A stretch of DNA of 64,000 nt from Legionella micdadei (lineage in GTDB: Bacteria > Pseudomonadota > Gammaproteobacteria > Legionellales > Legionellaceae): assembly GCF_000953635.1 (NCBI RefSeq), contig NZ_LN614830.1, forward strand, positions 2,347,001 through 2,411,000, in the 5' to 3' direction. The notes beneath the pieces were generated by a model, which worked only from the letters and a program-made list of their open reading frames with translations, was not told the DNA's origin and searched no databases. Both the position numbers and the translations under genes were made by a program. Shown here piece after piece: positions 1 through 10,265 of the stretch; position 1 is the stretch's first letter; each line of letters starts with the position of its first letter.

Positions 1-819
1 TTTATTGAGCCACTCATCACCAGAAAAACGACTAGTAAGATTTCCTATAGTGCGTAGTAAAAATAAGCCATCGTCTTGTAGACATTGATGAACCAGTTGC
101 ATGTAAGCACGATAATTTTTTTGGCCAACATGCTCAAACATCCCAAGTGAAGCGATGCGATCGAACTTTCCCTGCACATCGCGAAAATCCTGAAACCGAA
201 TTTCCACTGGTAAATGAGCACAATTTTGCTTTGCATATTGGTATTGCTCTCTAGATAGAGTTATTCCTACAACAGAAACCCCAAAATTTTCAGCAGCATA
301 CCTTGACAGTGCCCCAAAGCCACAGCCTATATCAAGAAGATGCATCCCTGGTTTTAACATTAATTTTTGACAGACTAATTCCAATTTATCACGCTGAGCA
401 ACATCTAAATTATCTGTATCCCTCCAATAACCGGCGGTGTAATTCATTCGCTTATCGAGCATGGATTGAAATAATTCATTCCCAAGGTCGTAGTGTTTCT
501 CTCCTACTTCCAAAGCACGTTTCTTTGTTTGATAGTTAACAATAATGGGAAGTATCAGCTTGACGAGCCTCCATTTATTGATTTTCATTTTATTTTGGAT
601 ATTTCCTTTGAGGAGATGTACGAAAAACTGATCGAGTCGCTCACACTCCCACCATTTATCCATATAGGATTCGCCAAGCCCTAATGAGCCCTCCCTTAAT
701 ACGCGTGCATAAAAGGCTTCATTATAAACTTTGATATCCCAAGGATTGCTTCCATTGAGATGAATTCCACTATCACTTAAAAGCTCTTCGATATAGGATT
801 TAAGTGCCTTACTATTCAT
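1..819 (-). CDS. cfa: Cyclopropane-fatty-acyl-phospholipid synthase (partial, C-terminus cut by window edge)
   Basis: The frame opens with ATG at 819 and stays open to base 1, giving 273 visible codons without a stop; the family is about 380 residues, so roughly the last 110 are outside. The protein transfers a methylene group from S-adenosylmethionine to unsaturated acyl chains of membrane phospholipids. Seen in the translation: an N-terminal lobe with EGSLGLGESYMDKWWECERL (about residues 42-61), HYDLGNELF, the SAM-binding motif LDIGCGFGALSRYA and the segment SLGMFEHVG. All match E. coli Cfa closely in order and spacing. It is divergent from the catalase gene. Confidence is high; only the end is missing. 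Confidence 0.93.
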   Translation of the reverse strand, partial: MNSKALKSYIEELLSDSGIHLNGSNPWDIKVYNEAFYARVLREGSLGLGESYMDKWWECERLDQFFVHLLKGNIQNKMKINKWRLVKLILPIIVNYQTKKRALEVGEKHYDLGNELFQSMLDKRMNYTAGYWRDTDNLDVAQRDKLELVCQKLMLKPGMHLLDIGCGFGALSRYAAENFGVSVVGITLSREQYQYAKQNCAHLPVEIRFQDFRDVQGKFDRIASLGMFEHVGQKNYRAYMQLVHQCLQDDGLFLLRTIGNLTSRFSGDEWLNK

Positions 820-1086
820 TAAAATTTCCTTATTGTTTTTGTGATTTCCCCATCCATAAATTTAATTCCATCATTTTAAAATAGCCAAAAGTATGATGTT
901 AGAAACAATTATAGCAGTAAGAATTTAGTATCCTTATCCCCACTCAACGGATCGATAACGAATTGCTGTATTTTGGAGGAAAAGAATAGTAGTCTGAATA
1001 ATCATACTTGCAATGAAATAAGAATCGATTTGCATCAATTATCCTAAAAGGACAATTTCAACTGAGGTATAAAAGGAGATTTTTAA

Positions 1087-2547
1087 ATGGCGAAGAGGGA
1101 TAACAATCAAAAATTCACCACAACTGATTCGGGAATACCTGTGCCAAGCGATGCGCACTCGCTCACTATTGGACCGAACGGTCCGATTCTGTTACACGAT
1201 CACTACTTAATCGAGCAGATGGCAAACTTTAACCGAGAAAGGATTCCAGAACGCCAACCACACGCAAAAGGGGGTGGCGCATTTGGATATTTCGAAGTAA
1301 CTGAAAACGTAAGCAAGTACACTAAAGCGGCAGTGTTCCAACCAGGAACAAAGACCGATGTCATGATTCGCTTTTCAACTGTAGCAGGTGAGCGCGGTAG
1401 TCCTGACACCTGGCGCGACCCTCGTGGATTTGCCGTGAAGTTTTATACCAGCGAAGGTAATTTCGATATGGTTGGCAATAATACACCCGTTTTCTTTGTG
1501 CGAGATCCAATGAAATTTCAGCATTTTATTCGCTCTCAAAAGCGCCGCGCCAATAACAACCTACGTGATCACGACATGCAGTGGGACTTCTGGACCCTAT
1601 CGCCGGAATCTGCCCACCAAGTGGCCTGGCTCATGGGCGATCGTGGAATCCCCAAATCCTGGCGGCACATGAACGGCTATTCCAGCCATACTTACATGTG
1701 GGTGAATGCGCGAGGTGATAAGTTCTGGGTAAAATATCACTTCAAGACTGATCAAGGGATTGAATTCTTAACACAACAAGAAGCTGATCACCTTGCAGGC
1801 ACAGACAGTGATTATCACACCCGTGATCTCTATGAGGCTATAGAACGCGGCAACTATCCTAGCTGGACACTGTACATGCAAATTATGCCCTTCAGCGAGG
1901 CAGAGACGTACCGCTTCAATCCTTTTGATCTCACAAAAGTATGGCCGCACGGGGATTATCCTCTTATCAAAGTGGGAAAAATGACCTTAAATCGTAATCC
2001 AACTGATTACCACACCGAAATTGAGCAGGCCGCATTTGAGCCTAACAATATGGTGCCTGGAACAGGGATTAGTCCAGATAAGATGCTTCTCGCAAGAGTG
2101 TTCTCCTATGCCGATGCCCATCGTGCACGACTAGGTGTGAACTACAAGCAAATTCCTGTTAACAAACCTCGTTGTCCTGTTTTCAGTTATAGTAAAGACG
2201 GGGCAATGCGGGTTGAAAACGTTTCCGATCCTGTTTACGCTCCCAACTCCAAAGGAGGTCCGACCGCGGATAGCTCGAGAAATCCTGAAGTAGCGACATG
2301 GGAAGCACATGGTGATTTCGTACGCGAAGCCTATACACTTCGCAAAGATGACGGCGATTTCGGACAGGCAGGAACCCTCGTACGTAAAGTGATGGACGAT
2401 GAAGCGCGTAGCAGGCTGGTCAGTAACGTGGTAGGTCACCTTCAAAATGGCGTCTCGGATGCCGTATTAAAACGTGCATTCCAATATTGGAAAAACATTG
2501 ATCAGCAGATTGGTGAACGTATCGAAAAAGGTGTAAAAGGAAGCTAA
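1087..2547 (+). CDS. Monofunctional haem catalase (small-subunit type)
   Basis: A 486-residue catalase that disproportionates hydrogen peroxide in the cytoplasm. Visible landmarks are the active-site His59 in [18 protein letters not shown], the distal Asn132 in [16 protein letters not shown], and the proximal haem Tyr in [14 protein letters not shown] (about residue 340). The length fits the small-subunit class without the C-terminal flavodoxin-like domain. The start is backed by AGGAGA eight bases before ATG. The gene stands alone: 267 bases separate it from divergent cfa, and a convergent orphan gene follows. It is a true catalase, not the KatG-type catalase-peroxidase that is better known in Legionella. 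Confidence 0.95.
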   Translation: MAKRDNNQKFTTTDSGIPVPSDAHSLTIGPNGPILLHDHYLIEQMANFNRERIPERQPHAKGGGAFGYFEVTENVSKYTKAAVFQPGTKTDVMIRFSTVAGERGSPDTWRDPRGFAVKFYTSEGNFDMVGNNTPVFFVRDPMKFQHFIRSQKRRANNNLRDHDMQWDFWTLSPESAHQVAWLMGDRGIPKSWRHMNGYSSHTYMWVNARGDKFWVKYHFKTDQGIEFLTQQEADHLAGTDSDYHTRDLYEAIERGNYPSWTLYMQIMPFSEAETYRFNPFDLTKVWPHGDYPLIKVGKMTLNRNPTDYHTEIEQAAFEPNNMVPGTGISPDKMLLARVFSYADAHRARLGVNYKQIPVNKPRCPVFSYSKDGAMRVENVSDPVYAPNSKGGPTADSSRNPEVATWEAHGDFVREAYTLRKDDGDFGQAGTLVRKVMDDEARSRLVSNVVGHLQNGVSDAVLKRAFQYWKNIDQQIGERIEKGVKGS

Positions 2548-2568
2548 CGCATCAATATCCCCAATCAA

Positions 2569-2592
2569 GGTCTGGTAGTATAATACCAGGCC
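2569..2592. terminator. Possible bidirectional terminator hairpin
   Basis: A nine-base inverted repeat (ggtctggta / taccaggcc, one G-T pair) with a six-base loop lies between the convergent catalase and NADAR genes. There is no clear T tract on either side, so this is only a plausible terminator. Confidence 0.35.
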
Positions 2593-2621
2593 GAATTGGA
2601 AATAAATCCAACTGAAACCCT

Positions 2622-3992
2622 TCACCTATTGGATCTCATCCCTGAGCTATGAGAAACACTTTTATCCTGCGCTGGTGCAGGTTGTTTGTTTTCAGCAAAA
2701 GATTTAGCTAACGTTTCGAAAGCAAATTTACCGACACCTGGTTGTTTTGACAATTGTGAGCATTGAGCTAACTTATCCAAATCATTTTTAGTTAAAAAGA
2801 CCGAACCATTCTGTGGCGTTTTCATTTTCCCAGGACCAAAAGTATGGCTATGGATCCCATATTCTTTATATAGTCGATCACAAAAATCCTGGGCTTCTTT
2901 TTGCGAACTAAATTTAATTCTCATCGCCTGAGGATCATGGCCTTTTTCATTTGCCCGGGTGTTATGTACCATTTGCACATCAATTTTAGTATCAAGATTA
3001 GCCATGGCACTTTTTACAGAGTAAGTTGCCAGCAAAGTAGATACTTGATTACTATTAATTCCCAATCTTAAACAACCATCAAAAACAGTTTCTTTATTTG
3101 ACACTAGCGGAATTGTCCCTTTTTTTAGTGAATTTTCAATTTCACCGGGTGATAAAATCGGGGCAACAAAGTAATCACTCCCCTTGAAACTAAAAGGACC
3201 GGTTCTTGGCGGTACTCGATTTCCTGCATCAAACCTTAAATTTTTGGCCTGGACACTATGTGCTAAAGATGCACTATGATTATGCTGTAATTCCTGAAAG
3301 GCTTGTGCAGGATTGGGAATTCGAGGTGTTTCTCCATTTTGACGTAACAACCTGTTCCCTTCCTCTAGAATCAAAATCCCTAGCATATTTAGCCCATCCC
3401 CTTTGGGGCCAGTAGCCCAGTTCACGTCTTTTGAGCTTATTTCAACTGGAAGGATGCCTTCTCGTGCGCATTGCATCGCTGTTTCACGCAACTCAGGGTA
3501 CTGCTGAAGCTTCAGGTTAATCACCGTACGCATAAAATCGACGCCCTTTTTTTTGCCAGTGGGGTTCAGGGTTTTATGAAAATCAGCCTCACACAAGGCA
3601 TCAAACGATGTTTTATCTGTTACCTTCAGACCATCTTTTTTTAATTGATCGAGGTATTTATTAACCAGGGTATCGTAGTCCCCACGAGGTTTATATTCGT
3701 TCCTTGTTCCTGCGTGCGTCCGCTCAATTTCATCTAGCATACGAGTTAAGGTCCTTTGTGCTGGATCCTTGTCGTTCAGTTTACTTTTTAAGTGGAGGAT
3801 TTTTTGTGCGTGGTAAGCATGCTCTGAAGAGAGCCAATTAAATGTACGAGCTTTACCATCAATAGTCACTGTTTGCTTAATCGGATAGATGCCCGAAGGA
3901 GTAGTATTAGCAAAAGCACCGTAAGGCTTAAGGCCAGGATCCTGGAAAGGCGCAATTTTAAATCGACCCAATGAAACAAAAGGGGCTGGCAT
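2622..3992 (-). CDS. NADAR-domain protein, candidate effector
   Basis: A 456-residue protein. The first ~230 residues resemble the NADAR (YbiA/DUF1768) fold: an N-terminal PYGAFANT...PI stretch, then WLSSEHAYHAQK (compare TSEHYFQAQK in E. coli YbiA, whose Glu is catalytic), and later DVNWATGPKGDGLNMLG (compare the YbiA block YWGDGGHGKGKNRLG). NADAR proteins cleave N-glycosidic bonds of ADP-ribose-type or riboflavin-pathway substrates; some remove ADP-ribose from guanine. Here the residue aligned with YbiA's second Asp is Thr, so activity is not assured. The C-terminal ~220 residues are unrecognised. ATG at 3992 is chosen because GGAG lies six bases upstream. It has no operon partners. The fusion to an unknown C-terminal half is typical of Dot/Icm effectors, but that is inference. 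Confidence 0.7.
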   Translation of the reverse strand: MPAPFVSLGRFKIAPFQDPGLKPYGAFANTTPSGIYPIKQTVTIDGKARTFNWLSSEHAYHAQKILHLKSKLNDKDPAQRTLTRMLDEIERTHAGTRNEYKPRGDYDTLVNKYLDQLKKDGLKVTDKTSFDALCEADFHKTLNPTGKKKGVDFMRTVINLKLQQYPELRETAMQCAREGILPVEISSKDVNWATGPKGDGLNMLGILILEEGNRLLRQNGETPRIPNPAQAFQELQHNHSASLAHSVQAKNLRFDAGNRVPPRTGPFSFKGSDYFVAPILSPGEIENSLKKGTIPLVSNKETVFDGCLRLGINSNQVSTLLATYSVKSAMANLDTKIDVQMVHNTRANEKGHDPQAMRIKFSSQKEAQDFCDRLYKEYGIHSHTFGPGKMKTPQNGSVFLTKNDLDKLAQCSQLSKQPGVGKFAFETLAKSFAENKQPAPAQDKSVSHSSGMRSNR

Positions 3993-4157
3993 AAAAATCT
4001 CCATCAAATAAATTTAAATATAGTTGATCCCCATGGATCTTGAATGGGAATCCAGATGATGGAGGCGATAATAGACAGATGATGAATACTTCGGGTCTAA
4101 AACAAGTACGCAAGGATGTCAGCTTATGCTGCCAACCAAACTACCATATCCAATAAC

Positions 4158-5057
4158 TTACCACTCAAATCCAGCCATAGTTAATGTGCCGCCAGAATGA
4201 ATGATAAGTATATTACCCTTAAGTTGTTCGCTTTCGATACGCTTTCTTGCTGAATGGAATAATTTGGCAGAGTAAATTGGGTCAGCCAATAAACCCTCCT
4301 CACGTGCTAGGCGACCCATTTCTTTTCTTATGGTTTGATTGATGGACCCAAATGATTTTGCGGTGCTCGGATAAAAACAACATACGTGTGCGGGGATCTG
4401 CCCTATCCAACCTATCAGTTTGTGCTGAAACGTTTTTTCGTCATCTGCCAATAAAAGCACATGAATGATTGCTGGATGATTTAATTCCATTAATCCTTTA
4501 ATTAATGCTGCAGCAGAAAAACCAGTACCGGCATCGACAAAGATATGTTGAAAAATTACCCCTGATAATTTCTCATTGTGTAAAATATCCGTTGCAATAC
4601 TACTCGCTCCAAGCATCGCCTCTGCAACACTAGCCCCCTCACTAAGGACAAATCCAGGCTGGTGAAGTTCTTTAAGATAATGATTAGCGAGTTCTTCAAC
4701 GTTTGGCCAATCATTACGATCAACCCAAATGATTTCGTCTTCAGCCAAAAAGAGGCGACTTAATTTAAAATTGCCTTGGATTTCAAAATTTCGCGGTTTG
4801 ATCAAAAAAGCAGTCAGTTGTAACTGAAGTTCTCTTGCAATTTGAAGCGCAGCAAGTAAGTTATTGGATTGAGGTCCGGCAATAATAATAAGATGCTTTA
4901 TACCATGATCAATGAGATGAGGTATTAAACTCGCATATTTACGCAATTTCGAGCCACTAATTCCGCAACCTAATTCATCATCTCGTTTAACGTAGCAAAC
5001 AACGCCTTCATTAGGGAAATGATTTAATTTATGAATTCGACTGGTTAAATTCCACAT
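4158..5057 (-). CDS. Pyridoxal-phosphate enzyme, ACC deaminase / D-cysteine desulfhydrase family
   Basis: A 299-residue fold-type II PLP enzyme. YVKRDDELGCGISGSKLRKY near the N-terminus holds the probable PLP lysine (GSKLRK). It is followed by IIIAGPQSNNLLAA, and HSGGTLTMAGFEW at the end would form the phosphate/substrate pocket. Members open the ring of 1-aminocyclopropane-1-carboxylate or desulfhydrate D-cysteine; the sequence alone does not say which. It is slightly shorter than the usual ~330 residues. It is divergent from the large fusion gene, with 100 bases between the start codons. Confidence 0.8.
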   Translation of the reverse strand: MWNLTSRIHKLNHFPNEGVVCYVKRDDELGCGISGSKLRKYASLIPHLIDHGIKHLIIIAGPQSNNLLAALQIARELQLQLTAFLIKPRNFEIQGNFKLSRLFLAEDEIIWVDRNDWPNVEELANHYLKELHQPGFVLSEGASVAEAMLGASSIATDILHNEKLSGVIFQHIFVDAGTGFSAAALIKGLMELNHPAIIHVLLLADDEKTFQHKLIGWIGQIPAHVCCFYPSTAKSFGSINQTIRKEMGRLAREEGLLADPIYSAKLFHSARKRIESEQLKGNILIIHSGGTLTMAGFEW

Positions 5058-5157
5058 GAATAAAAGTTCTTTTTAGACAAGATTAGTCGCAAATGCTACG
5101 CTGTTAGGGGACGAATATATTATCAAAAACGATGCATCATGTAATGAGACGAATTCA

Positions 5158-8100
5158 ATGGCATTAGCATTTCTCATTCTAATTTTAAGTTTGCTCAGTT
5201 ATCCGCACCCTGCTTATGCAATTCCGCCTCCAGAGACCTTTCTTTTTATTGGGGGGGGAATCATTCCTCCTGCGTTATTTATTTTTGGTATCTTAACCCT
5301 GCTCCTCAACTACCTTTGGGTTAAAACTAAACTATTTATTGTCTGGCAAATTTACTTGACTCGCGTCGTAGCTAGTTTGGGTATCGTTGGATTAATTTTA
5401 CTTTTGACCTTCTTGACTTATAACCTAGCAAAAAACCAAATCCAAAACACTCCCGTTACTCCTGAAGAAGTTTATCAATGGCAAAAATCTGCCAATCCTC
5501 CCCTCTTAGTCGATATTCGTGGAAAAAAGGCATATGAGCACATTCACCTAGTTGATTCCATTGCCCTTCCAGAAAAAGATCAATTACCATTCTTTTTTCA
5601 TGAGAATCAGCAGAAAAAAATAGTCCTGTATTGTAAGCTCGGGGTTCAATCGGCTGGGTATGATTGGTTGCCAGCAAATTCACCCATCTCAAAAAATGAC
5701 CTCGCGGGTAATCAATTGTACTTTTTCCCTGGAGGGCTGAATGCATTACTTAACCTTAGGGCAAATAACCCTTTTCCTGTGGTTATGAATATTTCGCCCG
5801 AATATGCACATTATTTATTAAAACAGCCACATTTTGTTCTATTTGATAAGTCAGGAAATTTGTCTTTCGAAGACCAGATAACTACCTATCAAAGCTTAGT
5901 TGCCAAAGGTCAACGCCCCCTCATGTATCACTCACCTAGCCATGACGAACTTCCAAACCGTTTGAGCAAACTTGGTGTTAAAGAATTTATTTTTATCACG
6001 CCCCAAAGCAACCTATCTGTACTGAATCCATTAGTAGCTATCATCACAGCCGTATTCATCCTACTGTATATCATCCGGCGCCGAGAGTTTTTCAAAACCC
6101 TTCTAAGCCAACGTTTCAATTATTATCCCTATCTCAGTGCACTCCTATGCACCATCGTCACTGCTTCCTGTTTTTACCTCATCATCCAAATTCCGATCCC
6201 CTTTGATCTTGAACTTTATGCAGTCAATGCGCCTTTACCTGTGAATTATTTTTATTTAGTGCTTTGCTATGCCGTTTGGAGTATGAGTTTTTTAGCCAAT
6301 TTACAATTTCCTAGAAAAACACGTTTAGCTTTATTACGCGAACACATTCTCGAAAGAGTCGTGGCAATTAAACCCAATTTCCGTCTACCTTTATTGAATA
6401 TTACTCGAAACTTGCTACTCACAGCGCTTTCTGTTTTTTTGATTTATAGTTTTGAGATCCCTTTACAAGTGCTGTTTTTCATCAGTCTCTTTTTATGCTT
6501 ACCATTTCTAGTTGATCTCGTCTTTTATGCATTTAATCGTTTAAAACCGCTCTCTGTATTGGATTTTTTAAAAAACTGTGGGGTAGATTGCGAGCCCAAT
6601 GGCCAATCCTTTCTTGAGTTTGATACTTATCATGATTCATCCCTAGGCCAAGTGCAGCTTCGAGTTGGTCAAAATTCAACGATTATTGGGCTTTTTAGTG
6701 GCAAACCTCTCTCTGGTTTTTCCAACGATTTGCTTAAAGAAATTAATCTGCAAAAACATTGCCAGCTGATCCGCAAGCTGCTCTTTACGTTTCAACAAGA
6801 TATCAAACTCAGCTATAATCTGGAAAATTACCTTGTTTCAATCGACCTCTATCATAATCTCAACAACCCACGTGTGATCAATCGTCATGCTTTCCTAACC
6901 CATGAACCACTTTATGACGATAAAATTGGTTCAAGCCACTTCACTGCCACACGTTTTCAAGAGGGTTTTGATGAGCCTTCACCACTCATGATCGATATTC
7001 TAAATCACCGCTGGAATAAAAAAGGCGGCTGCATTAAAGCGCTGCGTAAACTTGGATATTTTATTCAATCAACTCCTGCAGCAACCCAACAACTTCTTGG
7101 ATTATCTTATCGTATTTACCTCGATGAAGGCTTAGAAAAAAGCGTTTTTGCAGCAGGAAAAATCCAGGGTTATATTAGAAAAAAATTAGTCCATGTTGCA
7201 TGCAAACTCGCACTCGAACGACTGGTTTTCGATTATTATGGTTCCATCTTACCAAGAACAGAACTAAAGCTTTTAAAGGGAATACAACGTCTTAAACAAC
7301 CAATTTCAACAAAACATTTGAAACGGCTAATTAATCAAGTCTTATCCAATCTTTACCAAAATAAATGGCAATGTTATAGCGGCATACTCCATCGTCATGT
7401 CTATGATGAAATGCAGGAAAAATCTTATCCACTAACAGCAAAACGATTCACCCTTCCAACACCACAATCCTACAGTTTAGCTGCGGATCAATTCATCTTT
7501 GATCAAAATCGCGATGCTCAACAAGACTCTTTTTTTGCAGCAGAGGCTTTTCGTGAAAAAATGCGGAACTTGCAGTTAAAAGAATGGCAGTTCCTTGGCT
7601 TATTATTAGAAAAACTACGTCGCCAGCTCGAATTACCTTTTGATTTGAGTTATTTGTTAATCGATGATTTTCGTCGGCTCCCCAAAAATAAATCAGCATT
7701 AATTGAATTATTAAAGGAACGAATCGCACAATGGGAGCTGCAAAACCAATTGAACTTCCCTTTGAATTTTTCCCATCAAGAGCTTGAGCGAGGTTTTTTT
7801 ATTCCTGATGCAGAGGATAAAGCATCTTTTACTCCGCTTCGAGTAGCTGGAAGCCAGACAAAAGTCGGAGGAATTGCCGTTTATTTTGAGCCCGACTTAA
7901 TTCTTCACCAGTTGCCAAACAACAGCTTATTGCTAGCTGAAAATTTATCACCAGAACAGCTTCTCAACTGCCAACATATTCGTGGTGTGGTATTAGCCAA
8001 GGGAGGGGTGTTAAGCCACACTTCGATAGTTGCCCGTGAAAAAAATCTCAATTTAATTATCTTTTATCCTATCCATACGTTAAAACCTCGATCTAGGCTT

Positions 8101-8886
8101 TTGCTTAGTGGTAATCAGGTTGTCCCTATACAGACAAAAAAGATAAATTGGTGCTTTTTAGATGAGATCGATAACAATGAAAAAATTGGCAATAAAGCAA
8201 ACCGATTGAAAATAATTGAAAAAAATGGAATTAACATCCCTTATTCACTGGTTTTGCAGCACGATTCAGTGCAAGCGATCAGCCAGACAAAAGATCAGCA
8301 AAGTATGGAGGACTATGACAACGATTTACAACAATTGCTCAATCTTTTTGATTCACCAAATCAGGGTTTTATCATTCGATCCTCGACTAATTTAGAAGAC
8401 AGTGAACAGTATAGTTATGCAGGTTTATTCTATTCGCATCACGTAACCAACAGTAGTGATATTATAAAGCACATTAGAATTGCTTGGCAGAAAATTGAAG
8501 AAATCCTACCCTTACTACCCCATTACTCCACAAAACAAGATAAGTTGAGCTACCACATCCTCCTGCAACCTTATCTTCTGGGAGAATATGGCGGTGTGTT
8601 ATTTACTAAGAGCGTAAACCCCGAATTCATGTATGTGGAAATTGCAATTTCTGGTGCGGAAGGAGTAGCGCAGGGTGATGAATTGCATGCTTCATTCTAT
8701 TTAGATCAACAAGGACAAACTCATCAATATCAGGGGTATAAGACGACGCTAACCCACAACCAATTACTCACACTTTACCACTTGGGGCGCAATATTGAGG
8801 CACTCTTTGGCTGCCCCCAAGATATAGAATGGCTTATATCCGGTGGACAATTTTACGTTCTTCAAAGTAGGGATATTACGGCTTAG
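5158..8886 (+). CDS. Membrane-anchored rhodanese / phosphohistidine / PEP-synthase-type ATP-grasp fusion
   Basis: A 1242-residue multidomain protein. In order: a signal-like start and two or three hydrophobic segments (residues 1-85); a rhodanese domain (~100-200) with LLVDIRGKKAYEHIHL and the active-site loop LYCKLGVQSAGY (Cys ~159); four or more membrane segments (~290-470); a long unrecognised cytoplasmic region (~470-900); a phosphohistidine swivel domain with GGVLSHTSIVARE (His ~953); and a C-terminal PPDK_N/PEP-synthase-like ATP-grasp with GNKANRLKIIEKNGINIP, IIRSSTNLEDSEQYSYAG and the closing DIEWLISGGQFYVLQSRD. Known relatives with swivel plus ATP-grasp (PEP synthase, rifampin phosphotransferase) have the ATP-grasp first, so the order here is permuted, and no PEP TIM barrel is seen. 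Substrate unknown. A role coupling sulfur or redox chemistry to phosphotransfer at the membrane is speculative. Confidence 0.78.
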   Translation: MALAFLILILSLLSYPHPAYAIPPPETFLFIGGGIIPPALFIFGILTLLLNYLWVKTKLFIVWQIYLTRVVASLGIVGLILLLTFLTYNLAKNQIQNTPVTPEEVYQWQKSANPPLLVDIRGKKAYEHIHLVDSIALPEKDQLPFFFHENQQKKIVLYCKLGVQSAGYDWLPANSPISKNDLAGNQLYFFPGGLNALLNLRANNPFPVVMNISPEYAHYLLKQPHFVLFDKSGNLSFEDQITTYQSLVAKGQRPLMYHSPSHDELPNRLSKLGVKEFIFITPQSNLSVLNPLVAIITAVFILLYIIRRREFFKTLLSQRFNYYPYLSALLCTIVTASCFYLIIQIPIPFDLELYAVNAPLPVNYFYLVLCYAVWSMSFLANLQFPRKTRLALLREHILERVVAIKPNFRLPLLNITRNLLLTALSVFLIYSFEIPLQVLFFISLFLCLPFLVDLVFYAFNRLKPLSVLDFLKNCGVDCEPNGQSFLEFDTYHDSSLGQVQLRVGQNSTIIGLFSGKPLSGFSNDLLKEINLQKHCQLIRKLLFTFQQDIKLSYNLENYLVSIDLYHNLNNPRVINRHAFLTHEPLYDDKIGSSHFTATRFQEGFDEPSPLMIDILNHRWNKKGGCIKALRKLGYFIQSTPAATQQLLGLSYRIYLDEGLEKSVFAAGKIQGYIRKKLVHVACKLALERLVFDYYGSILPRTELKLLKGIQRLKQPISTKHLKRLINQVLSNLYQNKWQCYSGILHRHVYDEMQEKSYPLTAKRFTLPTPQSYSLAADQFIFDQNRDAQQDSFFAAEAFREKMRNLQLKEWQFLGLLLEKLRRQLELPFDLSYLLIDDFRRLPKNKSALIELLKERIAQWELQNQLNFPLNFSHQELERGFFIPDAEDKASFTPLRVAGSQTKVGGIAVYFEPDLILHQLPNNSLLLAENLSPEQLLNCQHIRGVVLAKGGVLSHTSIVAREKNLNLIIFYPIHTLKPRSRLLLSGNQVVPIQTKKINWCFLDEIDNNEKIGNKANRLKIIEKNGINIPYSLVLQHDSVQAISQTKDQQSMEDYDNDLQQLLNLFDSPNQGFIIRSSTNLEDSEQYSYAGLFYSHHVTNSSDIIKHIRIAWQKIEEILPLLPHYSTKQDKLSYHILLQPYLLGEYGGVLFTKSVNPEFMYVEIAISGAEGVAQGDELHASFYLDQQGQTHQYQGYKTTLTHNQLLTLYHLGRNIEALFGCPQDIEWLISGGQFYVLQSRDITA

Positions 8887-8990
8887 GAATATTCAATTAG
8901 TCCTGCACGCATTAGATCATTCCTAGGTAAGAGAACTTCCACAGAGTATCTATCAGGACCTGCTTTACCCATAACAGGTAGCCTTGCTCA

Positions 8991-10097
8991 TTAAAATTCA
9001 TGTATCACAGCACCACTAGCATTCTCTACAAATTTCATCCATGACGGATCTTGTAAAGCTTTTTCCGCATCTTTTAAACCCGCTTTCCAGTGCTCCCTTA
9101 TGGCGTCATGTGAGAAATTATAATCTTTACTCCATAGGTTGCATTGACGATCGCGATAATGGAATCTGGCAATATTTAATGCGGTAGGATGCCCTAATTT
9201 TTTGATTTTATTCAGTGCTTTTTCGAGTTCAGGATGATTTATCCTCGTTTTCCCTAATTCATGTAACGAATGTTGGAGGAAATGCAATTCACTAAAATAG
9301 TGTAAAACCCTTTGATGGCGGCTTGCGAATTCCAGTTCTTTTTTGTATTTGTAGACTTCCAAAAGAGAAGAAGGCAAATAGTTCGGAAAGGAAAAAAGAT
9401 TCACTATAATGCACAACAATTTTTGAGGCGCTTTTTCTTCCAATAAAACCGCAAATGGCGTATTAGAACTAAGCCCACCATCCCAATAATACTCATCATC
9501 AATTTTAATCGCCGGAAATCCGGGTGGCAAGGCGCTGCTTGCCATGATGTGCTGCGGGCCAATGGTTTCACAATAATTATCAAAATAAACTGTTCGTCCA
9601 GCTTTAATCCGCACAGCCCCTAAGGTTAAACGAACTTTCTTTTGATTGATTAAATCAAAATCAATCACTTTTTTTAATGTTTCATATAACTCGCTTGTAT
9701 CATAAAAACTAATTTTATCGGGGGTAGAAGATAGAAGCATTTGTAGGTTAAAAATTCGTGGTTTAAAAAAATTGGGTAGTCCGAATAGTGCGGCCAATTG
9801 TGCATACCAATGATTTTGGAATTCTTGGACTAAAGAATTGTCTTGCGTATCAAAATAACACGGGTATGGAAAAGTAATTGAATTCCAGAACTCATGTAAT
9901 TTGGGGATTCTGTTTTCTGGTTTATTTCCGGCAATAATTGCCCCGTTAATAGCCCCTATGGATGTTCCTACTATCCAATTCGGATGACAACCGCTTTCGA
10001 GCAGTGATTCACACACGCCCACTTGATAAGAACCCAAAGCGCCACCGCCTTGTAACAGGTAAACAATTTGATCATGAGACTTGTTTTGAGCGGCCAT
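8991..10097 (-). CDS. Patatin-like phospholipase
   Basis: A 368-residue lipid acyl hydrolase. The oxyanion loop QGGGALGSYQVG (from residue 16), nucleophile elbow GTSIG (Ser46) and catalytic DGG in YYWDGGLSSNTPF (~residue 207) make up the complete Ser-Asp dyad. No signal peptide is visible, so it is cytosolic or secreted by a dedicated system. The C-terminal ~130 residues are helical and not assigned. It converges with the fusion gene. Legionella species encode several patatin-like proteins, some of them Dot/Icm substrates such as VipD; this one lacks an obvious extra C-terminal targeting domain, so a housekeeping role is equally possible. Confidence 0.88.
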   Translation of the reverse strand: MAAQNKSHDQIVYLLQGGGALGSYQVGVCESLLESGCHPNWIVGTSIGAINGAIIAGNKPENRIPKLHEFWNSITFPYPCYFDTQDNSLVQEFQNHWYAQLAALFGLPNFFKPRIFNLQMLLSSTPDKISFYDTSELYETLKKVIDFDLINQKKVRLTLGAVRIKAGRTVYFDNYCETIGPQHIMASSALPPGFPAIKIDDEYYWDGGLSSNTPFAVLLEEKAPQKLLCIIVNLFSFPNYLPSSLLEVYKYKKELEFASRHQRVLHYFSELHFLQHSLHELGKTRINHPELEKALNKIKKLGHPTALNIARFHYRDRQCNLWSKDYNFSHDAIREHWKAGLKDAEKALQDPSWMKFVENASGAVIHEF

Positions 10098-10265
10098 ACT
10101 AAACTTTCCTATGGGAATCTTTATCGCATGAATTGACTATCTGACAGCACACGATTGAACTCTTGCAGCATTTATAAGGCAAAAATAATGCCATGAATTG
10201 CGCTATCTGTTGCCAACTGACTTTGAACATGACTTTAATTGGCGGATACTTGATCGATGCTTCTG

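Noticed and set aside
303-684. Two plus-strand frames at the left edge
   Set aside because: They are antisense to a clear cyclopropane fatty acid synthase reading frame.
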